Shown one piece after another: positions 11,937-23,700 of a stretch of 64,000 bases of DNA. This stretch comes from Bugulina stolonifera (lineage: Eukaryota; Bryozoa; Gymnolaemata; Cheilostomatida; Bugulidae), in assembly GCA_935421135.1 (NCBI GenBank), contig OW285195.1, forward strand, positions 16,196,158-16,260,157, in the 5' to 3' direction. Position 1 is the first letter of the stretch. Every line of letters begins with the position of its first letter. Both the position numbers and the translations under genes were made by a program. The notes below the pieces were generated by a model, which did not search any database, had not been told where the DNA came from, and was given only the letters and a program-made list of their open reading frames with translations.

Positions 11937-14900
11937 TCATTTCTGTGAATCAATCACTCTATTTCCACAAATCCCCGGAGTAATTACTTTAAACAGGTCA
12001 ACTATAAGTTCTAACACTTCAACAAATGATAGTATTGACATGCCAATCCATAATCCAAGATGGCCACCAATGGCACCAACCAGGTCCTCAACCTACAAAT
12101 ACAGCATAATGTGCCCCATTAATGTATTTTGGTGTAGCAGAGTTGGCAGAAAAAGTAAAGGTTAGTGAAGTGTACAGACATCAAGCAATGATTACAAGAT
12201 AATATAGAAAGATGATTACAACACAAGAGGGAGGTCACCAATAGCGTTATAATTTGTAAAAGAATATGAAAGGTGAACTAAACATCAGGAAGGCAAAAGT
12301 TATGAAAATAAGCAGGAAAGCAAGTATCATTCATATAATAATATATGGAACAGGTAAATAACTTCAAGTACCTGAGCAGCATACTATCAGAAGATGGCTA
12401 CTGTGAGAGAGAGAGAGAGAAAGAGATCAAAGTAATGACATTGACGGCCAAGACAATATTTGAGACACGCAAGACTCTCTTCACAGGTTGTTTAAGATTT
12501 GGTCTGAGGAATAGACTAATGAAGTGTTTCATGTATGGATGGCTCAGAGACCTGGACTAGCAGAAATCGGCAAAGAATATCGGCATTTGAGATGTGGATA
12601 GCAAACATGTGCTAAAGAGAGTGGGAGAACAGCACAGATTAGTAGAAACTAACAAGTCAAGGAAGAAGAGATGAATGGGACATACAAGTATACTGAGGGT
12701 TTAGTGAAGGAAATCATCGAGGGAATGATGGGAAGCAAACGTCCTCAAGGGAGAATGAATGATGATGCTAGATGATATAAGAAATGAGAGAAATACTTTA
12801 GTATAGACGAAATGCAGAGAATAGTGAATTTTGAAGAGGAGCAGATTGAGGGACCTACTCCAGGGTAGAGCACAAAAGAAGCAGAAATGTGCCGCACCTA
12901 TCACTTTAACTTTAAGGAGAACGTTGAATACAAAAATGTAGTATAGTGGAGACAACTGCTAACTAAATAAATAGAGAGTTAGGTATAAGAGAGCATAACT
13001 CTGCTTATAACAACCAAATGTCTAAGCAGGCAGAGTTACACATTGGTAGCAAGGAGACCAATAAATAGCCTTGGTACCAACGGATGTACATGTAACTTAC
13101 AGTCATGCTTTCTTTCTCGGAGTACACAATATAGTTTAAGTTGTCATAGAACACTTCCAGCTTCACAAATTGTTGAGCTAAACCGACCCTAGAAATGAAT
13201 ATATGCTGTTGATATACATTTGATATTTCAATCTTATTCAACTACATGTACTATGTAAGTATTTAGGTAGGAAACTAATGGTAAATAAGGTACTAAATAG
13301 CATGTTCAACACAGTAGCAGTGTTGTATCGTTATTTGTAAGTGTAGCACATCATTGTTTGAACTGATATAAAAGTTGTAGCGAAGTATTAATTGAATTTC
13401 ATCTGATGCAACAATATTATCATAAACGTCACATACATGTTGTTCCAGTGGCGCAGGTAACACATCACAGACAAATCTTCCTTCTTAAAGTTTCCACAAT
13501 ACTGCATCAAATTATTAATTAGCTTAGTAATGTACTCTAGCATATGCTATAGTAAGTTATAGAATGACTGTACTATTAGCGGTTTAGTAATGTACTATAG
13601 CACATACACATATACTGTAACAACTTATAGAATGACTGTATATTGTGTATAATGGTCTACAAACTGTTCTAATAGAAGGAAGGTTCTACTTACTCCTCAT
13701 CCTGTAGAGCTTCTGAGATGAAGCTCCCTCTCTCCTTTAATAATTTGGCAAAATGAGTCTGAAACAACAATAATAGAATAACTACAGCTGCTGTGAATAC
13801 AGTGAATTCTCTAGAGTAGTAGATGAGGTGTAGGAGGTTAGGAGATAGACAGTGGTATCTGTGATACAGATACGTAGTCTTGTTACACTACTATGTACAT
13901 GGATGTACTATAGACAAGCATGTGTATAATATATATTCTATTGTATGTCCCATACTCAGGTACCTTGTAACTGTTGGACGGCCACTGACTAGAGGATATA
14001 GTGTACTGATACTGTGACTCCCAGCAAGGTAAAGGACAAGACTTCTGGCAACTGTTTCTCTCAACTAGCTCTGCCTCTGCCCTCTCTGAACAATCAACTA
14101 CAAGAATCCATTTCCAGAAGAGAGATGCAACTTCAAAAACACTCTTACTCAAGTTAGTGGTTTCTCTCCCATTCTCATATACTGTATACATTCTTTCGGA
14201 GCAAGCTTAGATGCAGTTCCAAACTGTCTAAACTAGGCTGGGGGGGGGGGAGGGGTGTTGAGGTGACTGGCTGTGGTAGGAATTGAGCATGAACTGTAGC
14301 CCCAGCTTGTAGAATTAATTAGTGGGCTAGTGACTAAGACTAAGCCGACATGTGCAGCACCAGGTCTGGATTGGCTCCTTATACGATTGGAGACTGTCAT
14401 GCATACCTACCATGTAGATACTACATACATGTAATATAGGTGATGATTCACATACAGTTTTAGACTCTGTATGAAACACACACATAGAATGAACGTAACA
14501 TGAAACACATTATACTTCCATTCAGCAGGGGTGCAAACCTTCGTACTAGCAGGGTGTCTGTACAAGGGGTTGGCACATCCACACTCCTTTATGATGCCCT
14601 TCTGTAGGCAAGTTTTGATACACGCCTACATATATTGGTGTCTAGTTTTAGCTGTGAGAAACCTTTTCAATGAACATATGAGATCATAATGGCTTACCGT
14701 TGTACTACTAGAATAGTTTATAATCTCTGACTCAAAGCCCATAGTAATTGAAATTAGGGTGGATATAATTAGAAGTTGTCCTCTCTCAATTGAAAGAGGA
14801 CAACTTCCAGTTGTAACCAATAGCTTATGAGTGCCCGTGTATCCACACATAAAATTATTCACACTCAACCTTCTGCTGCTCAAGGGAGGACACAAGTAAA

Positions 14901-17900
14901 TAATTCACCCTCACCTTCTGGGTATAGTTGCCAGGATAGAACTCATGCAATCCACCATCTTTAGGAGACCTTGTTTGATCAGTGCAACCACTAAACTTGG
15001 TACCAGGTTGGCGAGAAATTTCCACCTGCAGTATATAACAGTATAACAACCATACTGTACATGTATTTATACAATGGTATACAGTATACAACCATACTGT
15101 ACATGTATTTATACAATGGTATACAGCATACAACCATACTGTACATGTATTTATCCAATGGTATACAGTATACAACCATACTGTACATGTATTTATACAA
15201 TGGTATACAGTATACAACCATACTGTACATGTATTTATACAATGGTATACAGTAGTACATGTACTATTGGAATATCTTGCTCAGTAGAGCAACCAATAGT
15301 ACAGCATATGTTTATCATACAGACTATAAACTGTACACAATGACTACAACAAATTTTCCTACAAATAAAAAAAATCTAAAAATAATGTACAGGAAGTATA
15401 CTGACATATTTAACAGCAACAGCACTCTTGGTTCCAGGAGATACATTAAAACCATCCTCGGCTATGAGAGGCACTTCTCCTTGTCTGTGGAGCATGATTC
15501 TGATACCGGCCTGTGTACTTAGCGCCGGTATGTATACAGCTTGGTTGACAAACAGTGTGAGACTCAGACCTGAATTATACATAATAGAAGATACACAGGG
15601 AGGGATAACTCTCACTGTAAACTAGTAGTTCTACACAGGGAGGGATAACTCTCACTGTAACCTAGTAGTTTTACACAGGGAGGGACAACTCTCACTGTAA
15701 ACTAACTGTTCTACATTGAACATTAAGTTAGTGCATAGCGTCAGATTTGTTTACATCACTTCACTACTGTTGTGCTTCTTAACTGGAAACTTTACAAAAG
15801 AGTGATATTGCCAACCAAAAAAGTGTAAGAATTCAATAATGATGTTCTACACTTGTGATGTCATCAACCCAAGCATAAGTAGCAGTAAAATTAATATTAT
15901 TGCATTAGATGTTATTATTTTCAAGTTGGTCCTTTATAAGTTATATAATGCAGATCTAGCGATAATAACCTTCTATTATATTAAGCATCTGACACATGAA
16001 AGACATTTTTCATTAAATAGATTTAATGAGGTAATATTGGCTTGAATATACACGTATAAGTCATATACATGCCCACACATGTAACTATATCAAGCCCTTT
16101 TATGGAGAATTAACTGACCAAACATAGAGCCAGGAGTTGTGATCTCTTGTACCTCTCCGTCCACACCACTGTTGAATGTGTAACAGTTGCCGTGTAGCTT
16201 GTCATAGAATTGGTAGAAATCTCTACTCAAATAGAATTCGCAGAGTAACTGGTGAAAGTGTCATATAAGTATAGTATAAATGCACAGCATAGTGAATACT
16301 GTAAATGATATTAGTAGCGTATTTGTTCTGAATTGTTGTAGTGACTGTAGAAATGTATAGAATTGAACGGGTCACTCCCCTCCCCTCATGGCTAGTAGAT
16401 TGCTAAATGTATCTACAATGCACAATTAACAACTAATAAATGAGTATAGAACCGAGTATTTAGCTCCAAAGAATGGCAGCAGGCAGCAGTTCCACTCATA
16501 TAAAGCCACCAGTGTCACTCCACTATCTCACATCACTTATCTGTTACAGTCACTTTGATACTACTAGACTATATCAGGGAATAGAATAGATATTATACAG
16601 TGATGTAGTGGTCAAAGATTTCTTACTTTGGTCCACAATTTGCTCCTAAGAACGTGCATTCCTGTAGCATCTCTTGTATGTCATGGCCCATACCTGTAAC
16701 GAAATATGACATTATAGTCATTTACTGGTGTTCATTAAAAATGAATGTTCTACATTTAAACTTTAAATTAGTTCTATTTGGATTGAAGTCTAAACAAAAC
16801 AGATGATGTGAGCAATCGATATTGAGTGAATACAATTATATCGTCTCTGTGACATCTCCTTCTAAACTAGATATCTAATTGCTGCAGGTAACTGTGATGT
16901 CATTGACTTATTCACCTAGTAAGTACGTACCTGACAATTCGGCTACTGTATAGTCAGCCAATGTATGTGTAAGGTTGAGTAGTACTGACTTCTCTGAGGC
17001 TATTTTACCGACATTGTTAAACCAAGACATGTTCATTACTTCTTCTACATCAGGCTCATAGTAAAATGAATCAGCCTAAAATTTACACACAACTCATTAA
17101 ATATGTTCTTGTCTATGACAGGTGTATCATATGCAACGTTTAGTCACTACATGTGACTATACCTGTAAACATACAAGTATAACTACATGTACGATATGAT
17201 GAACGCTTATGGAGGTGACAATGTTCATCGTAGGCTATACATGCATGTATATAATGTAACCAAGTAAGTGTATATAGAACAAGAGAAGTGAACCTACTTT
17301 AGCATAGCTCAACCTATCCGGCTTTCAAACGTAAAGTACCATCATCTATACCCGACCTTAGCAAAATAAGTCAGGAGGTAGTAAACTAATAAAACAAAAG
17401 GAAAGATAAAATTGTGCATATTCATGATTTTATTTTAATTTTTGGTGTAAGTTTATATAATACTTAACTTACCAGATCATTCACCACTTTCATTCTCTCT
17501 TCATCGATCTTTGTTGCTTGCCGTTTCTTTCTTCTCTTAGCAGAGAACCTTGCTGTATCTCTAAGGATAGCCCAAGTTCTAGCTGTAGTAACATTCCCTG
17601 TTGCAGCTGTTGGTTGATATTTAGTTGTAGATGAACTTCCCGCTGATGATGCAGTGACTGTACTACCGCTATTGCCTGAGTTCTTTGCTAATAATTAAAC
17701 ACATAGCTAACAAACTCGTGTTGGCTGGTTTGTTGGGTGGAATATTTTCTAATGGTCATCTGCCTTGGTCATACTTAAACACTGTTTGGAGTCTATTCAC
17801 AAGCAGACATGCTGTAGGACAGCACTGTATATGTGACTATCTAGGTCATAGCCTCAGGACCCACATGATAATGTTTACTTACCTTGATACTCGTTATATT

Positions 17901-18810
17901 CATCTTCACCACCGAGCAGATCCTCCTGTCTTTCCTCAAGGTACTCATCAGCCAGATCCATAAGATGAGTTGGTAGTCTGTCTTTTCTGAACTGGTTGAG
18001 GTTACAGATGGTCACTGCTGGAAACTCCAGCTGGCGAAACTGCAACTGAATTTCATGGGGAAATGATGTGACAGCAAAGGTGAAATGTTATTATAGTGAG
18101 GGGAGCAGATATGAATTAAATACTACAATTTTTACCGAATTGTTCAGACAGTGTGGTGTTCTCCCTTCCCTCTCCGCCTACCTTCATATCTGTAGTTGTT
18201 TGAAATTCCAAGTAGTTGATGATGAGCTTAGTACTGAAATATGTGAATACTCCAATTCCAGTAAGGAAGAGCACAGTCCAGATTAGCTTTGTCAGTATAT
18301 ACCGCGCCCCGACTATCTAAATCACAGAGGATGTTATGCTATGCTTCATTTTATATACTTTTAGAGTAAAACCGGGTTGTAGTAGGCTACATGCCCTGTA
18401 TATCTGTGCCAACTCAATAGTTTTGGGTGAATTCTTCAAACAAACAAACAAACAAACAAACAAACAAACAAACAAACAAACAAACAAACAAACAAACAAA
18501 CAAACAAACAAACAAACAAACAAACAACAAACGAACATGCCCTGACAAAGTGTCATAAGAAAGTGGTGGGACACTCATTAGATTTATTGGCAATAATATA
18601 CTTATGTATTGTCTGAACCACCTGCAGTTATGCACACAAAGGATACAAAAGTTTTTGTATAGCTTTGTGTGCAGCTAATATTGATCTCTAGAAAATATGA
18701 CTCACCTTTGGAGGCCCATGAGCACTGGTGTTGGTTGAGAATTCAATTAAAGCTGCCTTGAGTCTAGTGCAAACACCTGAGGTCTGAGGTTCTTCATAAC
18801 TGGACTCCAT
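11937..18810 (-). CDS. DEG/ENaC-family cation channel A
   Basis: Fourteen exons on the minus strand: 18810-18706, 18316-18182, 18045-17883, 17687-17473, 17075-16931, 16693-16627, 16222-16119, 15569-15406, 15025-14915, 14625 to about 14530, 14097-13964, 13758-13694, 13188-13101, 12092-11937; about 580 residues. The ATG at 18810 is chosen because it precedes the conserved gating segment EFSTNTSAHGPPK, which has the HG dipeptide. Then come TM1, the post-TM1 signature FPAVTICNLNQFRKDRL, a Ser/Thr-rich linker, a polybasic AKRRKKR site, GNCYTFNSG, Cys-rich extracellular blocks (KTCLQKG, CQKSCPLPCWE), and the pore/TM2 segment GGHLGLWIGMS with a G-x-S filter. Such trimers form amiloride-type sodium or acid/peptide-gated channels at the plasma membrane. 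The donor of exon 10 cannot be placed in phase with confidence (see findings). It is a tandem paralogue of channel B. Confidence 0.88.
12250..12960 (+). pseudogene. Decayed non-LTR reverse transcriptase C-terminal remnant
   Basis: Lying in the last intron of channel A, this stretch translates in broken frames to peptides typical of the region downstream of LINE reverse transcriptases: KVMKISRKAS, VNNFKYLSSILSEDGY, LKRVGEQHRLVETN, then a basic MMLDDIRN-like end. Several stops and frame changes interrupt it. It lies antisense to the channel and is a dead insertion. The clade cannot be fixed from this fragment. Confidence 0.7.
14764..14830. mobile_element. Foldback (MITE-like) element, GTTGTCCTCTC family
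   Basis: Inverted arms ATTAGAAGTTGTCCTCTCTC and GAAAGAGGACAACTTCCAG are followed by AATAGCTTATGAGTG. The arms match copies near 19148, 32042 and 40746. It sits in an intron of channel A. Confidence 0.65.
15052..15255. repeat. 42-bp tandem repeat, about 5 copies
   Basis: Units contain ACTGTACATGTATTTATAC and ATGGTATACAGTATAC. Because 42 is a multiple of three, they create long spurious open frames on both strands. The array lies in the intron between channel A exons 15406 and 15025. Confidence 0.85.
15587..15700. repeat. About 40-bp tandem repeat x3 in intron
   Basis: Three copies share ACACAGGGAGGGATAACTCT and CACTGTAAACTA with minor variation, upstream of the exon starting at 15569 on the minus strand. 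Confidence 0.8.
18432..18526. repeat. (CAAA)n microsatellite
   Basis: An uninterrupted tetranucleotide run of about 95 bp in the first intron of channel A. Confidence 0.97.
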
Positions 18811-19147
18811 TCTAAAACTTCCACCAAATCACTCCAATATAGGTGTAACCATCTGACGAAGCAATTACGTAGCTTTCCAACGTAGATTGTACATGTACAT
18901 TGTATATGTTGTAGCCTAGTGTACACACATTTATTTGCTGTGTTCATGTCTTCTCACTAATTGTGCCGATGTCTTCTCACTGGTGATTAGCTGTCTACCT
19001 GCCAAGTAGATGATTTACCCTAGCATACACTGTACCTACCTGGCCCTGCTTGAGATAAGCTTGTATAGAAACCAACTCTGTTTTGAATGGCCGTGCTATA
19101 TGGGTAGTGTTACAGTCTGATTAAGATGAAAGGGATAATAGAATAGG

Positions 19148-19248
19148 CACTAATAAGCTATTGATCACAATTAGAAGTTGTCCTCTCCCAATTTAAAAAA
19201 TAAATTGGGAGAGGACGACTTCTAATTATGATTAATAGCTTATTAGTG
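19148..19248. mobile_element. Foldback (MITE-like) element, near-perfect 48-nt inverted repeat
   Basis: The left arm 19148-19195 (begins CACTAATAAGCTATTGATCA) and right arm 19201-19248 are reverse complements with three mismatches by eye, separated by AAAAA. This is the best-preserved member of the family with core GTTGTCCTCTCCCAATT. No coding capacity. Confidence 0.85.
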
Positions 19249-19395
19249 TCCATGGATAATAGGACTCTAGCTTTCTGGAACACATAGTTCGGTATCAGAT
19301 GATTAGAAATAAAACAACCGGACTAGATAGTGGGAAAAACTTTTCAATAGTAATGCAAACAGTATTATATTATTGTGTAGTATCACTCTATGGCT

Positions 19396-19670
19396 ATATG
19401 ACCAGTTAATAGTAGTAGTACCAGTTAATAGTAGTAGTACCAGTTAATAGTAGTAGTACTAGTTAATAGTAGTAGTACCAGTTAATAGTAGTAGTACCAG
19501 TTAATAGTAGTAGTACCAGTTAATAGTAGTAGTACCAGTTAATAGTAGTAGTACCAGTTAATAGTAGTAGTACCAGTTAATAGTAGTAGTACTAGTTAAT
19601 AGTAGTAGTACCAGTTAATAGTAGTAGTACCAGTTAATAGTAGTAGTACCAGTTAATAGTAGTCGTACCA
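19396..19670. repeat. 19-bp tandem repeat, about 14 copies
   Basis: Unit CCAGTTAATAGTAGTAGTA is repeated head to tail with occasional single-base variants. Confidence 0.95.
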
Positions 19671-20717
19671 GGTACTTAGTAATAGTAGTCTCAGGACCAG
19701 TGTAGCAATAGAGACCTATTAATAGTACACCGCTACGGAAGGTGCTGTGAAGAGGGAACAACCCCAAATCCTACCTAATAACTAGGAATAATATTAAAAT
19801 ATTTTTAGACTTGCATGATTTACATATGGGCACATTTGTCCCTGTGAGTTATTTTTGTGATGCCACATTGTCATTCTTGTAAACAAGTAATAGTTTGGTG
19901 AATGTTTGTAGCGAAAGCATAACTTGAGTATTACTGAGTTACAACTAGCAATATAACACATCAAACAGACAATAGTATATATTACTACACATATATTAGG
20001 TAAGTTTATTATGAGGTAGTACCATGTGATGTATACCCCTCAGAAATTCATTATGGTACGTAGACATGTACAATATATTATTATGTTTGTAACATAAATA
20101 ATTTAGTAGGTCAGCTACATGAATATGAACAAGACCAGATACAATTAATATCACTGACGTAGTATAATGATAGTTGAATGGAAAATCCAAAACATTAAGT
20201 CTTTAGATTTAGTACTAAAGTGACGCACCAAAATTGAATTTGGCTACCAATCAAGCGACGGATAATAAGATGACAGAATTATGATAACATGACATAAATC
20301 TGATGCCCTCATGACTCTGTAGTCAACTTACTGGCTGTTGAACTGTTGAGAGGTTGTGTATGTTGTTATGTATGTCACTAATAATATTGTTCATGCTACT
20401 ACAGGGTCTAAAGAGGTACATTTACAGTCATCGATGTAATGAAATATGAAAATATTCTAAGATCATAATGCATTTAACTGATTCGTATTCCAGAATTAAT
20501 TTTGACAATTCTAGAAAACAGTATGTGGGCAACATTCACTTTCTCATATTGTACAATAATATTTATGTATATCTTGGCAAAAAAGTAAGTGATAAAACAT
20601 ATTTGTTGCAAAAAATACATATAATTATGTAACTATATCAAATAATATGAGATATAACCATTACATAATAATACAAAATGTTGAAAGTTTCCTTCTTATT
20701 TAACCCGCTAGCCGTGA

Positions 20718-23700
20718 TCACCATGCTGTGTTCACCTTGTTCTCCCGCCTGCAGCACATGACTTTGGCACACACACCAAACAGTTCTACTAATAACTCAA
20801 AAACCTCCACAAATGATATCACTGACATCCCTATCCACAATCCAAGATGGCCACCAAGAGCTCCAATCAGATCTTCAAACTGAAAGGGACGTACATTTAG
20901 TTGTATCAATAGCAAGTCTATGTTGTCAGAGTTTACTTTTTCACAGCTAATAAAATGGTCAAAAAGTTATTTGGGTCACCAGAAAAAGGATTTGAGTTGT
21001 CAATTTTGAAGTATCAAACAGCGTTATGGTTTTTACAAGGTGGTTGAGTTCAGATATACATGTACATATTGTATTATTGATAAGCAGCCAATTTTATTCT
21101 ATAATACTAGTTGCATGAGAGAGCTTGTCTCTATACTATGTATATACATGCACACTAGTAACACTACTTACACTCATGCTTGCTCTCTCCTTGTATCTGT
21201 AGAAGTTTAAGTTGTCAAAGTAGATTTCCAGTTTCACGAACTCTTCTCTCAAACTGTTACTGTAAGATAAATTGCTTGTTTACCAGTAAGCTATTTGATC
21301 TAAACTAGTGTACACTCATCTCTGCCCATTATTGTATGGCAGGGTAAGGTGTAAGGGAGGTCATGATAGCGTATGTCCTGTAATTATTCAGGTTTGTCTT
21401 CTCTCAAGGGAGTTGTGGAACTCTGGACATAGTATAAAAACGCATTCTAACATTTTGGAATTATGTGTCGCCTCAGTAACTATGAAAGGTGCAATGCTGT
21501 CACAGGACTTACCTGTTGGAATCACCAAGCATTCTTTCCAAACCTTTACTTCTTGATTTCAATGTCTGTACTAAATATGGCTACAAGAAAAAACAACTCC
21601 TGCTATTATTCGATAAAGTCAAATGAAGAGCAGTGTGTGGCAGTGTTATTGTATATTACACAGAATACACATGATATTATGTCTATAGTAGCAGAGATCA
21701 GAAAGCATGTTGCAATTATGCTCTCCTGATTAAGAAATTCTGTTGCAATGACCAACTATTGTTGTTTTGTAATAGGGTCATTGAAATGGACATGTTTTAG
21801 CATTGCTTGTTGCCTAGTCAGTTTTTGTTAAGTGCTTTTGATGTCCTCTGTTCAGAACCTAAGACCAAAGTATTCAATACTCTGTATAAGTTGTTGTCTC
21901 ATGACCTACACAAAGAGCTCTTGGCCATCAGCCCATATTACGTCTGCAACAAATGGCTGACACATCCCATACAGTTTAAGCTGCTAGACCACACACAGTT
22001 TATTATTGGCAGACCACACACAGTTTATTATTGGCAGACCACAAACAGTAAATAGCTGTTGGAGGATAGTAGCTTCCACAGAGTCAGCACTCACCTCATA
22101 GTTATTAGAAGGCCATTGGCTGGTAGAGATGGTATGTTGGTACTGGGACTCCCAGCAAGGTATTGGACAGGATTTACTGCAGACATCACTGGCCAGCAGC
22201 TCCTCCTCGGTCTCTTCCACGCAATGAACTAAACCCAGGTAAAACAACATAGGTAATAACATGATAGCATAGGTGATACTGTAGGTGATACTGCAGGTGA
22301 TACTGTAGGTGATACTGTAGGTGATACTGCAGGTGGTACTGCAGGTGGTACTGCAGGTGGTACTGCAGGTGGTACTGCAGGTGATGCTGTAGATGATAGT
22401 GTAGGTGATACTGTAGATGATAGTGTAGGTGATACTGTAGGTGATACTGTAGGTGATACTGCAGGTGGTACTGCAGGTGGTGCTGCAGGTGATGCTGTAG
22501 ATGATAGTGTAGGTGATACTGTAGATGATAGTGTAGGTGATACTGTAGATGATACTGTAGGTGATACTGCAGGTAGTACTGCAGGTGGTACTGCAGGTGG
22601 TACTGCAGGTGATGCTGTAGATGATAGTGTAAGTGATACTGTAGATGATACTGTAGGTGATACTGTAGATGATACTGTAGGTGATACTGTAGGTGATACT
22701 GTAGGTGATACTGTAGGTGATACTGTAGGTGATACTGCAGGTGGTACTGTAGGTGATACTGTAGGTGGTACTGTAGGTGATACTGTAGGTGATACTGCAG
22801 GTAGTACTGCAGGTGGTACTGCAGGTGGTACTGCAGGTGATGCTGTAGATGATAGTGTAAGTGATACTGTAGATGATACTGTAGGTGATACTGTAGATGA
22901 TACTGTAGGTGATACTGTAGGTGATACTGTAGGTGATACTGTAGGTGATACTGTAGGTGATACTGTAGGTGATACTGTAGGTGATACTGTAGATGATAGT
23001 GATATGTATGCCTTACTCTGATGCACCTTCGTAAACACTTACTAGCCAATCGGTATCTTACTTTTAGATAGGTCACAGATAGGTATATCTGACGGACTTC
23101 TGTAGAGAGCATTGGCACAGCCACACTTAGCAATCAGTCCTTTCTGTAGACACGTCTTCAGGCAAGCCTACAGGCCAGCACAAAGGTAGCATACATAATA
23201 TAATACAAATAATTAGGGGAGCTTATATCATAGGATTGGCCTCCAATTTCAACGCAGCTTAATACTTTTAGTTACAGTTAGGGTGTAGATCATGCTTCTC
23301 TCTCCAGATCTACTGTGCAACAAATCGAACTGTGGATTGTTTAAAGAAGTTTCCCTTTTCTATGACATCTCATCAACTTGTGTACAAGAAAGGCCTATAA
23401 AATACTCTCAGCACAAACTTACCTGTTGAGTATAATTGCCAGGATAGAATTCATGTAGGCTGCCATCTTGGGGCCTCAAACTCTCTGATGTACAGTTACT
23501 GAATTGATCACCAGGGAGTCGAGAAATTTCCACCTGTAAATGCGTTACAATAACAAGCATGGTGTATTAGTAGTGACGCACGTTTCTGCAATGTACATTT
23601 ACGAGTATATGCGACAGCACTGAGTTTGTACATGTATATGCGGCAGCTATGGGGTTGATGAATATCTGAACCAAATTCTCTGCCTGTACTGGAAGGCCCA

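Larger units (their letters stand above)
18811..20717. other. Intergenic spacer between the two channel genes
   Basis: This lies between the start of channel A and the stop of channel B. It contains the foldback element at 19148-19248 and the 19-bp array at 19396-19670. The rest (19700-20717) is AT-rich with no coding signal. The channel A promoter should lie just beyond 18810, but no clear core element was identified. Confidence 0.7.

Noticed and set aside
18317..18635. Cys/Leu/Phe/Val-repeat and Lys/Gln/Thr/Asn-repeat frames
   Set aside because: Translations of the (CAAA)n microsatellite.
22186..23133. Open frames of 315 and 269 codons (HLQY-type and SPTV-type repeats)
   Set aside because: They are translations of the 12-bp intronic minisatellite; the period is a multiple of three so frames stay open on the repeat. 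Real exons flank the array.
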